Positions 33,589 to 42,094 of a stretch of 55,724 nucleotides of DNA are shown piece after piece (position 1 is the stretch's first letter; each line of letters opens with the position of its first letter). The stretch lies in contig NZ_CABFPH010000030.1 in assembly GCF_902141845.1 (NCBI RefSeq), positions 1 to 55,724 of the forward strand, read 5' to 3'. The notes below the pieces were generated by a model. That model was not told where the DNA came from and did no database searches. It was given only the letters and a program-made list of their open reading frames with translations. The position numbers and the translations under genes were made by a program. The DNA comes from Methylobacterium symbioticum (GTDB lineage: Bacteria > Pseudomonadota > Alphaproteobacteria > Rhizobiales > Beijerinckiaceae).

Positions 33589-33625
33589 GATCCGGGTTCC
33601 GCCTGATCCAGGCGGAACCCGGATC
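33589..33625 (+). terminator. Very long perfect hairpin after SURF1
   Basis: Perfect 17-base arms (33,589-33,605 and 33,609-33,625) around a three-base loop, starting ten bases after the SURF1 stop. No T-run follows, so it may be a 3'-end protector or a REP-like element rather than a classical terminator. A small CGATCCC/GGGATCG hairpin lies at 33,664-33,680. Confidence 0.65.
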
Positions 33626-33781
33626 GGCAAGCCTGGGCGGCGCTCGCGCGACGTCGACATCCGCGATCCCGAAGGGATCGGCCGGCTCAGGTCGTGGGGA
33701 TCGGATCAGACGCTTGCCGTCGGTGTCCGGCGCCATACACTGGTTTCGTCGCGGCTCCGGTCCCGCGGCGGAGTGATCCCG

Positions 33782-34192
33782 ATGCGCGCGCGCCTCGCTC
33801 TTCTCTTCGTCCTCATGGCCGGTCCGGTCCTCGCCGATGACGGCGCCCGCGAGGCGGCCCGCGCCGCGATCAGCCGGCAGGCCGAGGCCCTTGCCCGGGA
33901 CGATGCCGAGGCCGCCTATGCGCAGGCCGCCCCCGCCATCCGCGGTCTGTTCCCCACGGCGGAGATCTTCATCGGCATGGTGCGGTCGAACTACCGGCCG
34001 ATCTACCGCCACCGCAGCTTCGTCTTCGGGCCGGTGCAGGAGCGGGGCGAGGCCGGCCTCTCGCAGGAGGTCGCGATCCAGGACGAGTACGGTGTCGATT
34101 GGACCGCCGATTATTCGGTCGAGCGACAGGCGGATGGTGCCTGGCGGATTACCGGCTGCCGCCTCTCGAAGGCACCCGGAACGAATCTCTAG
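33782..34192 (+). CDS. DUF4864 domain secreted protein
   Basis: 136 residues. Signal peptide residues 1-18 (ending VLA), then an NTF2-like DUF4864 fold: ISRQAEALARDDAEAAYAQAAP, FPTAEIFIGMVRSNYRPIYRH, and the closing DGAWRITGCRL. Family role is unknown. ATG at 33782 follows GGAG; a GTG at 33773 is possible but less suited to the signal peptide. Its TAG stop is formed by the first bases of the 116-bp repeat at 34,190. Confidence 0.82.
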   Translation: MRARLALLFVLMAGPVLADDGAREAARAAISRQAEALARDDAEAAYAQAAPAIRGLFPTAEIFIGMVRSNYRPIYRHRSFVFGPVQERGEAGLSQEVAIQDEYGVDWTADYSVERQADGAWRITGCRLSKAPGTNL

Positions 34193-34305
34193 AGCACGCG
34201 CCGATTGGATTGCCCCGCAATCCAATCGGATCACGCGTTCTCTATCACTGGGTTAGAGACGGATTCACCGATCAGGTTGAAGCAACCTGATCGGATCCGG
34301 CTCTA
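34190..34305. repeat. 116-bp TAGAGC-ended palindromic element, copy 1
   Basis: Begins TAGAGC (34,190) and ends GCTCTA (34,305). Inside are two hairpins: CCGATTGGATTG...CAATCCAATCGG and GATCAGGTTG...CAACCTGATC. It is the reverse complement of 52,009-52,124 with about four differences in 116 positions. The first three bases are the stop codon of the DUF4864 gene. Confidence 0.9.
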
Positions 34306-34776
34306 GGCGGCGCCGGAGCCCGGAACGCCGAGGGCGGGCAGGTGCCGCACCATCCGGCTGTGGTGCCGGCGCAACAGCGCGAATCGAAGGTGCCGGCCCG
34401 AGCGGCGCGCACGGATCGACGGCTTTCGTATCGCGTTTGCGTCGCGTGACCCCATGGAGGCCGCAGCCGAAAATGGCATTCGACGCCGAGTTCCCGAATG
34501 TCGGCCGGATCCGCAAGGCGGCGGCCGGACAGGTTCCGGATCGACGCAGTGACGTCGGAGCGGCTCCGGACGCACGTCCCGTCCGAGCCCGCACCGGGGA
34601 GCGCCGCGCACCGGTCGACGGACGGATCTGGTATATCGAGGACACGCCGGATGCGGTTCTGCATCGGCTGAGCCGCCGCGACGGCCGGGCTGGACCGCGG
34701 CCCTGATCCGGTCGCCCGCGGGTTTCGACACGGCCGCGGGCATCGTGTAGAGGGAGCGCCTTCCCCGGAGGCCCTT
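34306..34776. other. Intergenic region before thrC
   Basis: About 470 bp between the repeat and thrC. Apart from a doubtful small frame (34,473-34,706) nothing recognisable is present. The sequence has a lower third-position GC bias than true genes nearby. The thrC ribosome site CCGGAGG lies at its right end. Confidence 0.5.
34473..34706 (+). CDS. Doubtful small hypothetical protein
   Basis: 77 codons from ATG to TGA. The product begins MAFDAEFPNVGRIRKAA, is Arg/Asp-rich and contains one ordered-looking stretch, DGRIWYIEDTPDAVLHRL. No family recognised and no good ribosome site. Third positions are only about 70 % G/C by eye against more than 90 % in neighbours, so this is either a recently acquired or fast-changing gene or chance. 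Confidence 0.22.
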   Translation: MAFDAEFPNVGRIRKAAAGQVPDRRSDVGAAPDARPVRARTGERRAPVDGRIWYIEDTPDAVLHRLSRRDGRAGPRP

Positions 34777-36189
34777 GTGCTGCACGTCTCGACCCGCGGC
34801 GACGCCGCGCCGCTCTCGTTCTCGGATGCCCTTCTCGCCGGCCTCGCCCGCGACGGCGGCCTCTACCTGCCCGAGAGCTGGCCGGTGATTCCGAAAGGCG
34901 AGATCGCCGCGCTCGCGGGCGCCCGCTACGCCGATGCGGCCAAGCGCGTGCTGCGCCCCCTGGTCGACGGCGAGATCGCCGATGCCGATCTCGATGCGAT
35001 GATCGAGGCGGCCTATGCCGGCTTCCGCCACGACGCCGTCTGCCCGCTGACCCAGCTCGGCGACAACCTGTTCCTGCTCGAACTCTTCCACGGCCCGACG
35101 CTCGCCTTCAAGGATGTGGCGATGCAGCTCCTCGGGCGGCTGATGGACCACGTGCTGCGCAAGCGCGGCGCCCGCGCCACCATCGTGGGCGCCACCTCGG
35201 GCGATACCGGCTCCGCCGCGGTCGAGGCCTTCCGCGGGCTCGATCAGGTCGACATCTTCATCCTCTATCCGCACGGCCGGGTCTCCGAGGTCCAGCGCCG
35301 GCAGATGACCTCGGTCGATGCGGGCAACGTGCACGCGCTCGCGGTCGACGGCACGTTCGACGATTGCCAGAACATCGTCAAAGCCCTGTTCCAGCACGCC
35401 GATTTCGCCGATGCTGTGCGGCTCTCGGGCGTCAACTCGATCAACTGGGCCCGCGTCGCCGCGCAGGTGGTCTATTACTTCACCAGCGCCGTGGCGCTCG
35501 GCGCGCCCCACCGGCCGGTCTCCTTCGCGGTGCCGACCGGCAATTTCGGCGACATCCTCGCCGGCTGGGTCGCCAAGCGCATGGGGCTGCCCGTCGAGCG
35601 GCTGATGATCGGCACCAACGCCAACGACATCCTGGTGCGCACCCTGGAGCACGGTGCCTACGAGCTGCAGGGCGTCGTGCCGACGACCTCGCCGTCGATG
35701 GACATCCAGATCTCCTCGAATTTCGAGCGCCTCCTGTTCGAGGCGCTCGGGCGCGACGCGGCCTCGATCCGCCGGCTGATGGCCGGACTGAAGCAGTCGG
35801 GCGGCTTCCGCCTGGACGAGGCTGTGCTCGCCACCGTCCGGTCCGAGTTCGACGCGGTCGCCGTGCCCGAGCCGGACGTGATGGACGAGATCCGCGCGAC
35901 CCATGCGGGGACCGGGATCGTGCTCGATCCGCACAGCGCCATCGGCGTCCGCGCCGCGCGGCGGCTGCTGGAGAAGGACCCGCGCACGCCGGTGGTGGCC
36001 CTCGCCACCGCCCATCCGGCGAAGTTTCCCGACGCGGTCGCCCAGGCGACCGGCGGCGGCCGTCCCGCCCTGCCGCCGCACCTCGCCGACCTGATGGAGC
36101 GGCCCGAGCGCGTCACCCGCGTGGCGAACGACCAGGCCGCGATCGAGACGCTGATCCGCGCGCGGGCTCGAATCACGAGGGGCGCATGA
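34777..36189 (+). CDS. thrC: Threonine synthase
   Basis: 470 residues, the long (class-2) type. The start MLHVSTRGDAAPLSFSDALLAGLARDGGLYLPE is the family's (from GTG, with CCGGAGG before it). PLP lysine K112 is in HGPTLAFKDVAMQ, the phosphate loop in GATSGDTGSAA, and VPTGNFGDILAG near 265. It converts O-phosphohomoserine to threonine. Its TGA overlaps the ATG of the M16 peptidase gene, a pairing typical of Rhizobiales. Confidence 0.96.
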   Translation: MLHVSTRGDAAPLSFSDALLAGLARDGGLYLPESWPVIPKGEIAALAGARYADAAKRVLRPLVDGEIADADLDAMIEAAYAGFRHDAVCPLTQLGDNLFLLELFHGPTLAFKDVAMQLLGRLMDHVLRKRGARATIVGATSGDTGSAAVEAFRGLDQVDIFILYPHGRVSEVQRRQMTSVDAGNVHALAVDGTFDDCQNIVKALFQHADFADAVRLSGVNSINWARVAAQVVYYFTSAVALGAPHRPVSFAVPTGNFGDILAGWVAKRMGLPVERLMIGTNANDILVRTLEHGAYELQGVVPTTSPSMDIQISSNFERLLFEALGRDAASIRRLMAGLKQSGGFRLDEAVLATVRSEFDAVAVPEPDVMDEIRATHAGTGIVLDPHSAIGVRAARRLLEKDPRTPVVALATAHPAKFPDAVAQATGGGRPALPPHLADLMERPERVTRVANDQAAIETLIRARARITRGA

Positions 36190-37481
36190 ACCAGCATTTC
36201 GCCACGCACGGCGCCTCGCCCTCCCTGCGCGTCACCCGGCTCGACAACGGGCTGACGGTGGCGACCGAGGCGATGCCCGGCGTCGCCACCGCGACGCTCG
36301 GCGTCTGGGTCGGCGCCGGCTCCCGGCACGAGCGGGCCGAAGAGAGCGGCCTCAGCCACCTCATCGAGCACATGGCCTTCAAGGGCACGCGCACGCGCTC
36401 GGCCCGGGCCATCGCCGAGGACATCGAGAATGTCGGCGGCGAGATCAACGCCGCGACCTCGGCCGAGGGCACCAGCTACACCGCGCGGGTGCTCGGCGAG
36501 GATGTCGGCGTCGCCCTCGACGTGATCGGCGACATCCTCACGCACTCCGTCTTCGATGCGGGCGAGCTCGCCCGCGAGAAGAGCGTGATCCTCCAGGAAT
36601 ACGCCGCCGTCGAGGATACGCCCGACGACGTGGTCTACGACGCCTTCATCGAGTCGGCCTTCCCGGGCCAGCCGATCGGCCGGCCGATCCTCGGGCGGCC
36701 GGACACGATCAAGAGCTTCGACGAGCCGGCGATCCGCGCCTATCTCGCCCGCGAATACACGGCCGACCGCTTCGTGGTGGCCGCGGCCGGCGCCGTCGAG
36801 CACGAGGCGATCGTCGCGGCGGCCGGGCGGCATTTCGGCGCCATGCCCGCCGCCACCGCCCCCGAGGCCGTGCCGGGCGTCTATGGCGGCGGCGAGCGGC
36901 GCATGCCGCGCAAGCTCGAGCAGGCGAACCTCGTCCTCGGCCTGCCGGGCCTCTCCTTCCGCGACGACGGCTACTACGCCCTCCACATGTTCGCGCAGGT
37001 GCTCGGCGGCGGCCTGACCTCGCGGCTCTGGCAGGAGGTCCGCGAGACCCGCGGCCTCGCCTACGAGATCCAGGCCTTCCACTGGCCCTTCTCCGATTGC
37101 GGCCTGTTCGGCATCGGCGCCGGGACCTCGGGCGGCGACCTCGCCGAGCTCACCGACGTGACCCTCGACGCCCTGGTCCGCGCGACGCGGGACATCGCGT
37201 CCGAGGAGATCGCCCGGGCCAAGGCGCAGCTCAAGCTGTCCCTGCTCGGCGCCCTGGAGACGCCGGGCGGGCGCATCGAGCGCAACGCCCGCCAGATCCT
37301 CGCCTGGGGCCGCGTCATCCCCGCCGCCGACGTGATCGCGAAGGTCGACGCCGTCACGGTCGAGGCGGTGCGCGAGGCGGGCGCGCGCCTGCTCGCCGGC
37401 CCGCCGACGCTCGCCGCGATCGGCCCGATCAGCAAGCTGCCGCCCCTCGACCGCATCGCCGGGCGCCTGCGCGCCGCCTGA
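36186..37481 (+). CDS. M16 family zinc peptidase (processing-peptidase-like)
   Basis: 431 residues. Inverted zinc motif HLIEH (H58, E61, H62) with the distal ligand E138 in VILQEYAAVEDTPDD, and the C-terminal non-catalytic half with GLGGGLTSRLWQEVRE-like segment (LGGGLTSRL) and RGLAYEI. Closely resembles the bacterial ancestor-type of mitochondrial processing peptidase beta. Substrate unknown. ATGA overlap with thrC shows translational coupling. Confidence 0.93.
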   Translation: MNQHFATHGASPSLRVTRLDNGLTVATEAMPGVATATLGVWVGAGSRHERAEESGLSHLIEHMAFKGTRTRSARAIAEDIENVGGEINAATSAEGTSYTARVLGEDVGVALDVIGDILTHSVFDAGELAREKSVILQEYAAVEDTPDDVVYDAFIESAFPGQPIGRPILGRPDTIKSFDEPAIRAYLAREYTADRFVVAAAGAVEHEAIVAAAGRHFGAMPAATAPEAVPGVYGGGERRMPRKLEQANLVLGLPGLSFRDDGYYALHMFAQVLGGGLTSRLWQEVRETRGLAYEIQAFHWPFSDCGLFGIGAGTSGGDLAELTDVTLDALVRATRDIASEEIARAKAQLKLSLLGALETPGGRIERNARQILAWGRVIPAADVIAKVDAVTVEAVREAGARLLAGPPTLAAIGPISKLPPLDRIAGRLRAA

Positions 37482-37562
37482 TCCGGCGGCGTCAACTTGA
37501 TTTGGCCGCAAACGGGGACGATGCCCCGGACAAGCGGCCGGCAGGAAGCGGTGGGCGCCCGC

Positions 37563-40541
37563 ATGCCCGTCGGATCCGCCGGGTTGCTCCCCATCGGGGG
37601 CGCCTTTACCACTGCCTTGCACCTGAGCCGTTCACGCGCTCGAACGCCCGGCCGGAACCCTCCTCCGTTGCGCATCCTCGCCTTCTTCCTCGCCTGTCTC
37701 GTCTGCGGCCTGGTGGCGAGCCGGCCCGCGGACGCGGTCGAGGCGGTGCGGGTCACCCTCGACAGCCCGGTCATCGACCTGACGCCCGCGATCGAGCGCT
37801 ACCGCTCGGACGGCGACCTCATCCAGATCTCGACCGCGCCCGGCAAGGACGGCATCGTCCGCCGCATCGTGGTCAAGGCGCGCGACGCCGGGGCGCGGCC
37901 GGACTGGATGGTCTTCGCCCTCACCAACGACACCGACGAGCAGATCGACCGCATCCTGGTGGCGCCGCATTTCCGGCTGGTCGATTCCGGCGTGGTCTGG
38001 CCCGATCTCGGCGGCTCGCGCATCGCCGCGATCACCGCGAGCCAGGGCATTCGCCCCGAGCGCGACGAGAACCCGGAAGCCGACCAGTTCGTCATCACCC
38101 TCGATCCCGGCACCACCGTCACCTACGTGGCGGAGCTGCGCGGCCCCAACATCCCGCAGGTCCATCTCTGGGACCAGGACGCCTACCGCAAGAAGGCCGC
38201 CGGCCTGACGCTCTACAAGGGCATCATCATCGGCATCGCCGGGCTGCTCGCCCTGTTCCTGACCATCGTCTTCGTGGTGAAGGGGGCGATCATCTTCCCC
38301 GCCGCGGCGGCGCTCGCCTGGGCGGTGCTCGCCTATGCCTGCATCGATTTCGGCTTCCTGCAGCGGGTCTTCACCGTCACGGAACTGGCCGAGCGGGTCT
38401 ACCGCGCCTCCGCCGAGGCGGTGCTCGGCGCGACGCTCCTGGTCTTCCTGTTCGCCTATCTGAACCTCTCCCGCTGGCACGTGCGCTACAGCCACGTCGC
38501 CTTCTTCTGGCTGGCCTTCCTCGCGGGCCTCGTCGGGCTCGCGGTGTTCGATCCGCCGGTGGCGGCGGGCGTCGCGCGGATCTCCATCGCGGCGGTCGCC
38601 GGGGTCGGGCTGCTGCTCATCGTCTATCTCGCGGCCCATAACGGCTACGACCGGGCGATCCTGCTGGTGCCGACCTGGACCCTCCTCGTCGTCTGGGTGG
38701 CGGCCGCGGGCTTCGCGGTGACCGGCCAGATCGGCAGCGAACTGGTCCAGCCGGCCCTGATCGGCGGCCTCGTCCTCATCGTCATGCTGATCGGCTTCAC
38801 GGTGATGCAGCACGCCTTCGCGGGCGGCGGCCTCTCGCACGCCCTGGTCTCGGATACCGAGCGCCGCGCCCTCGCCCTCACCGGGGCTGGCGACGTGGTG
38901 TTCGACTGGGACGTGCCGGGCGACCGGGTCTTCGCCGGCCAGGAGATCGAGAGCCAGCTCGGCCTCGCCCGCGGCGCCCTCGAGGGGCCGGCGGCGAACT
39001 GGCTGCAGCTCCTCCACCCCTTCGACGTGGAGCGCTACTCGGCCGCCCTCGACACGGTGATCGAGGAGCGGCGCGGGCGCATCGTCCACGATTTCCGCCT
39101 GCGCGCGTCGAGCGGGGCCTATTACTGGTACCGGCTCAAGGCGCGTCCGGTGATCGGCTCGGACGGCGAGGTGGTCCGCGTGGTCGGCACCATCGCCGAC
39201 GTCACCGAGTTGAAGACCGCCGAGGAGCGCCTCCTGCACGACGCCGTGCACGACAGCCTCACCGGCCTGCCGAACCGCGAGCTGTTCGGCGACCGCCTCG
39301 ACGCGGCGCTCGCCTTCGCGAGCCAGGACGCCCGCCTGAAGCCCACCGTGATCGTCCTCGACATCGACCGCTTCAAGGGCATCAACGACGCGATCGGGCT
39401 CTCGGCCGGCGACTCGATCCTGCTCACGCTCTCGCGCCGTCTCGGCCGCCTCCTGCGCCCGCAGGACACCCTCGCCCGGGTCGCCGGCGACGAGTTCGCC
39501 GTGATCCTGCTCTCCGAGCGCGACCCCGACCGGGTGCTCGCCTTCGTCGAGATGATCCGGCGCGCCATCGCCACGCCGATCACCTATGCCGACCGCGAGA
39601 TCTTCCTCACCGTCTCGATCGGTCTCGCCCTCTACGAGACCGGTGCGCAGGTGAAGCGGGACGACGTCTTCAAGAACGCCGAGACCGCGATGATTCAGGC
39701 CAAGCGCGGCGGTGGCGATCGCATCGAGGTCTTCCGCGCCCATATGCGCGCCGAGCGCTCGGACCGCCTGATGCTCGAAGGGGATCTGCGCCGCGCGCTC
39801 GAGCGCAACGAGATCAAGGTCCTGTTTCAGCCGATCGTGCGGCTCGAGGACCGCACCGTCGCAGGCTTCCAGACGGTTCTGCGCTGGGACCATCCCAAGC
39901 TCGGGCGCATCCCGGCATCGACCTTCATGCCGGTTGCCGAGGAGAGCGGCTTCATCGTCAATCTCGGGATCTTCGCCCTGGAGCGCACGGCGCTGGAACT
40001 CGCGGCCTGGCAGCGGGCGCTGGAGGTGGAGCCGCCGATCTTCGCCTCGGTCGACGTCTCCTCGCGCCGCCTGCTGCGCCACGACCTGCTGCACGACGTG
40101 AAGACCGTGCTGGCGCGCTCGGGCGTCCTGCCGGGCTCGCTCAAGCTCCAGCTCTCCGAGGGGCTCGTGATGGAGAACCCGGAATACGCGGCCCAGATGC
40201 TGACCCGCATCCGCGACCTCGGCGCCGGCCTCTGCCTCTCGGATTTCGGCACCGGCTACTCGGCCCTGTCCTATCTGCAACGCTTTCCGTTCGACACGAT
40301 CAAGGTCGATCAGTCCTTCGTCCGCCAGATGGCGACCGGCAAGACGGCGATCTTGCGCTCCATCGTGAAGATGGCGACCGAGCTGAACCTCGCCATCGTC
40401 GCGGAGGGGACGGAATCCGAGGCGGATGCGCAGGCGCTGATGGAGCTCGGCTGCGAGTACGCGGAAGGCACGGCCTTCGGCGAGCCGATGACCGTGCTCC
40501 AGGCCCGCCAGCTCGTCGGCGCTGCGCCCGAGGCCGCCTGA
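37563..40541 (+). CDS. Membrane PAS-GGDEF-EAL protein with degenerate EAL domain
   Basis: About 992 residues. A signal-like segment (ILAFFLACLVCGLVA), a periplasmic beta-rich domain, seven or so membrane helices, then PAS (about 38,850-39,220), GGDEF with RVAGDEFAVIL, and EAL. The EAL domain has lost its signature: GFQTVLRW instead of G-x-EAL-x-RW, LSDFGTGYS for DDFGTGYS, VAEGTESE for VAEGVET, and LQLSEG for LELTES. A phosphodiesterase is unlikely; the domain may bind c-di-GMP or a partner. The GGDEF could still make c-di-GMP. The start is uncertain: 37,521, 37,563 and TTG 37,668 are all possible, and 37,668 would put the signal peptide at the N-terminus. Confidence 0.88.
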   Translation: MPVGSAGLLPIGGAFTTALHLSRSRARTPGRNPPPLRILAFFLACLVCGLVASRPADAVEAVRVTLDSPVIDLTPAIERYRSDGDLIQISTAPGKDGIVRRIVVKARDAGARPDWMVFALTNDTDEQIDRILVAPHFRLVDSGVVWPDLGGSRIAAITASQGIRPERDENPEADQFVITLDPGTTVTYVAELRGPNIPQVHLWDQDAYRKKAAGLTLYKGIIIGIAGLLALFLTIVFVVKGAIIFPAAAALAWAVLAYACIDFGFLQRVFTVTELAERVYRASAEAVLGATLLVFLFAYLNLSRWHVRYSHVAFFWLAFLAGLVGLAVFDPPVAAGVARISIAAVAGVGLLLIVYLAAHNGYDRAILLVPTWTLLVVWVAAAGFAVTGQIGSELVQPALIGGLVLIVMLIGFTVMQHAFAGGGLSHALVSDTERRALALTGAGDVVFDWDVPGDRVFAGQEIESQLGLARGALEGPAANWLQLLHPFDVERYSAALDTVIEERRGRIVHDFRLRASSGAYYWYRLKARPVIGSDGEVVRVVGTIADVTELKTAEERLLHDAVHDSLTGLPNRELFGDRLDAALAFASQDARLKPTVIVLDIDRFKGINDAIGLSAGDSILLTLSRRLGRLLRPQDTLARVAGDEFAVILLSERDPDRVLAFVEMIRRAIATPITYADREIFLTVSIGLALYETGAQVKRDDVFKNAETAMIQAKRGGGDRIEVFRAHMRAERSDRLMLEGDLRRALERNEIKVLFQPIVRLEDRTVAGFQTVLRWDHPKLGRIPASTFMPVAEESGFIVNLGIFALERTALELAAWQRALEVEPPIFASVDVSSRRLLRHDLLHDVKTVLARSGVLPGSLKLQLSEGLVMENPEYAAQMLTRIRDLGAGLCLSDFGTGYSALSYLQRFPFDTIKVDQSFVRQMATGKTAILRSIVKMATELNLAIVAEGTESEADAQALMELGCEYAEGTAFGEPMTVLQARQLVGAAPEAA

Positions 40542-40709
40542 GGCCCGTCCGAAGCGGCGGCTTGTCCCAGTGTTCCTGATTGTTGTCCTTGCGTCCACGC
40601 TGCCCCGGAGCGTGTTGAGGCTGCACGCACCCTGCCCTAGCGAGCGAGGCGAGGGCCGGTTGCGGGAGACATCGTGTCACTGCGCTCGGCCCCGCTCAGG
40701 GGGTCAACG

Positions 40710-41141
40710 ATGAAAGCGCTGCTGTTCTCCGCTCAGGGCCGTATCGGCCGCGGGCAATTCTGGAAGGGAGCTGTGCTCTCGACGCTCGCGATGCTCGTCG
40801 TCCTGACGGTCGCGAACCTGATCCTGGCCCAGTTCGTCTCGAACGAGGCGTCCGATGACGGCGCGTTCAAGGTGACAGGCGCCGCTGCGATTCCGATGCT
40901 GATCGTCAACTTTGCCGTGATCGGTCTCTTCGCCTGGGCCTCGATCTGCCTCGGCATCAAGCGCTTCCACGACCGCGGCAAGCCCGGCATCTGGATCCTG
41001 ATCAGCTTCGTGCCGATCATCGGTGGCGTCTGGTACCTGATCGAGACCGGCTTTCTGAAGGGCACGGATGGCCCGAACGCCTACGGGCCCGACCCGCTCG
41101 GCAGCCCCGTCCCTGCTGGCAGCCTCGCTGCTATGCGCTGA
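40710..41141 (+). CDS. DUF805 family membrane protein
   Basis: 143 residues with three to four membrane helices. The DUF805 start MKALLFSAQGRIGRGQFWKG, the central CLGIKRFHDRGKPGIW and the GTDGPNAYGPDPLG end are all characteristic. Function unknown. The ATG at 40710 follows AGGGGG; the frame opens upstream at 40674 without a good ribosome site. A 13-bp-stem hairpin follows at 41,168. Confidence 0.9.
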   Translation: MKALLFSAQGRIGRGQFWKGAVLSTLAMLVVLTVANLILAQFVSNEASDDGAFKVTGAAAIPMLIVNFAVIGLFAWASICLGIKRFHDRGKPGIWILISFVPIIGGVWYLIETGFLKGTDGPNAYGPDPLGSPVPAGSLAAMR

Positions 41142-41167
41142 TCCGCAACCGGCTCGACCCAATCCGC

Positions 41168-41200
41168 GACGCCCGGTGCCGCCCAAAGGCGCCGGGCGTC
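41168..41200 (+). terminator. Hairpin after the DUF805 gene
   Basis: Thirteen paired bases (one G-T) from GACGCCCGG.GCC to GGC.CCGGGCGTC with a seven-base loop, 27 bases beyond the DUF805 stop. No T-run follows. Probably a 3' end structure. Confidence 0.55.
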
Positions 41201-41288
41201 GGCGTTGCCGAGCCTCTCTGCGCGGGATCGATCGATCATCATGCGGAGATGCGGCGGCCCCACCGAACCCGCTTCGGATGCGGCTCAG

Positions 41289-41476
41289 AGCCTGTTTGAG
41301 CGGATCGAGCCGGTGTTCACGCCGCTGATCCCCTCCTCGACCTCATCCTGAGGTGCTGGAGCGAAGCGGAGGCCTCCTTCGAGGCTCGGCTGAGGCCTCG
41401 CACCTCAGGATGAGGTGGTTTGATGGGATGAGCAGACTCTCCGCATGAGGGTCAGTCGGTTCAACTCAAACAGGCT
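41289..41476. repeat. 188-bp nested inverted-repeat element
   Basis: The outer ends are perfect 12-base inverted repeats: AGCCTGTTTGAG at 41,289-41,300 and CTCAAACAGGCT at 41,465-41,476. Nested inside is a 16-base perfect pair, CCTCATCCTGAGGTGC (41,341-41,356) and its complement (41,400-41,415). The inner part has a decayed relative at 25,526-25,654. It looks like a REP/RIME-type or MITE-like element of Rhizobiales. Confidence 0.8.
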
Positions 41477-41582
41477 CCGAGACGTGGATCAGTTCGGGTG
41501 AAGACCCCGGGCCATCCCCTCGAGCAGTCGCTCGAGACGCGGAGTTTCCGCAATCGGTCGCACGCCTCCGTTGACGATCGAT

Positions 41583-41597
41583 TTAAGTCCGCCTTAA
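41583..41597 (+). promoter_or_regulatory. Full-consensus CtrA box (TTAA-N7-TTAA, then CCAT)
   Basis: TTAA at 41,583-41,586, seven bases, TTAA at 41,594-41,597 followed by CCAT: an exact match to the CtrA consensus including the TTAACCAT half. It lies about 80 bases before the chosen start of the coiled-coil gene. In a genome with this GC content such a match by chance is improbable. Confidence 0.65.
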
Positions 41598-41677
41598 CCA
41601 TGTCGCGGCATCGTCTTGTGCATGGTGGGTCGGGGCGCGCGCCGGATGGTGCGCCGCCCGCGCGGGGGAGAATGGGC

Positions 41678-42064
41678 ATGGCCGAGGCGGTGCGGCGGTT
41701 CGAGAGCCGGAGCAATCCCGACGTCGTGCGTCGGCTGATCGCCCGCCCGATCCGCCTGGAACACAGCCGGCTCGTCCCGCCGCAGCCCGAGCCCGAGCTG
41801 CTCCCCGAAGCCCAGGCCGAGACGCAACCCGCGATCTCCGAGACGGAGGCAGAGACCATCGTTTCGGTCGGCGCGGAACGCGACGTCGAGCTGCTCGAAG
41901 CCGAGCTCGCCTTGCTGAAGGCGGTGCTGCAGGCCGAGCGCGAAGAGACGGCCCAGCTCCGTGCCCGGCTTTCCGGGCCCGGCACCGAGGCCGAGATGGA
42001 TGTGCGCGCCATCCGCGAGCGCTGGGCGGCCCTCGTCGACCACCTGCTGCTGTCCCGCCGCTGA
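41678..42064 (+). CDS. Uncharacterised coiled-coil protein under a CtrA box
   Basis: 128 residues, no family recognised. The N-terminal basic part MAEAVRRFESRSNPDVVRRL is followed by an acidic Pro/Glu/Gln linker and a strong coiled coil (about 65-100: ELLEAELALLKAVLQAEREETAQLRARL), then IRERWAALVDHLLLSRR. The ATG at 41,678 has GGGGGAG at the right distance; the ATG at 41,600 would overlap the CtrA box. No signal or membrane segment, so probably cytoplasmic. The next gene starts after 30 bases with its own ribosome site (CAGGAGA), likely one operon. Confidence 0.6.
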   Translation: MAEAVRRFESRSNPDVVRRLIARPIRLEHSRLVPPQPEPELLPEAQAETQPAISETEAETIVSVGAERDVELLEAELALLKAVLQAEREETAQLRARLSGPGTEAEMDVRAIRERWAALVDHLLLSRR

Positions 42065-42094
42065 CCGGCCGCATCCCGTGACCAGGAGACGCCC

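Larger units (their letters stand above)
41142..41677. other. Intergenic region with terminator-like hairpin, nested palindromic element and CtrA box
   Basis: 536 bp without a gene. In order it holds the hairpin 41,168-41,200, the 188-bp nested repeat 41,289-41,476, and the CtrA box 41,583-41,597. The upstream ATG at 41,600 overlaps the expected promoter and is not used here as the start of the next gene. Confidence 0.7.

Noticed and set aside
34303..34472. A basic minus-strand frame ending beside the 116-bp repeat
   Set aside because: Its continuation upstream is antisense to thrC, it has no ribosome site and no similarity could be recognised.
37632..40598. A 988-codon open frame antisense to the GGDEF-EAL gene
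   Set aside because: The composition is an artefact of antisense reading of GC3-rich codons (long runs of Arg, Asp, Glu, Gly, His), while the sense strand has recognisable domains.
41600..41677. Earlier ATG (41,600) for the coiled-coil gene
   Set aside because: It begins three bases after the CtrA box, leaving no room for a promoter and leader; the added 26 residues are Arg/Gly/Pro-rich without pattern, and the ATG at 41,678 has a good ribosome site.
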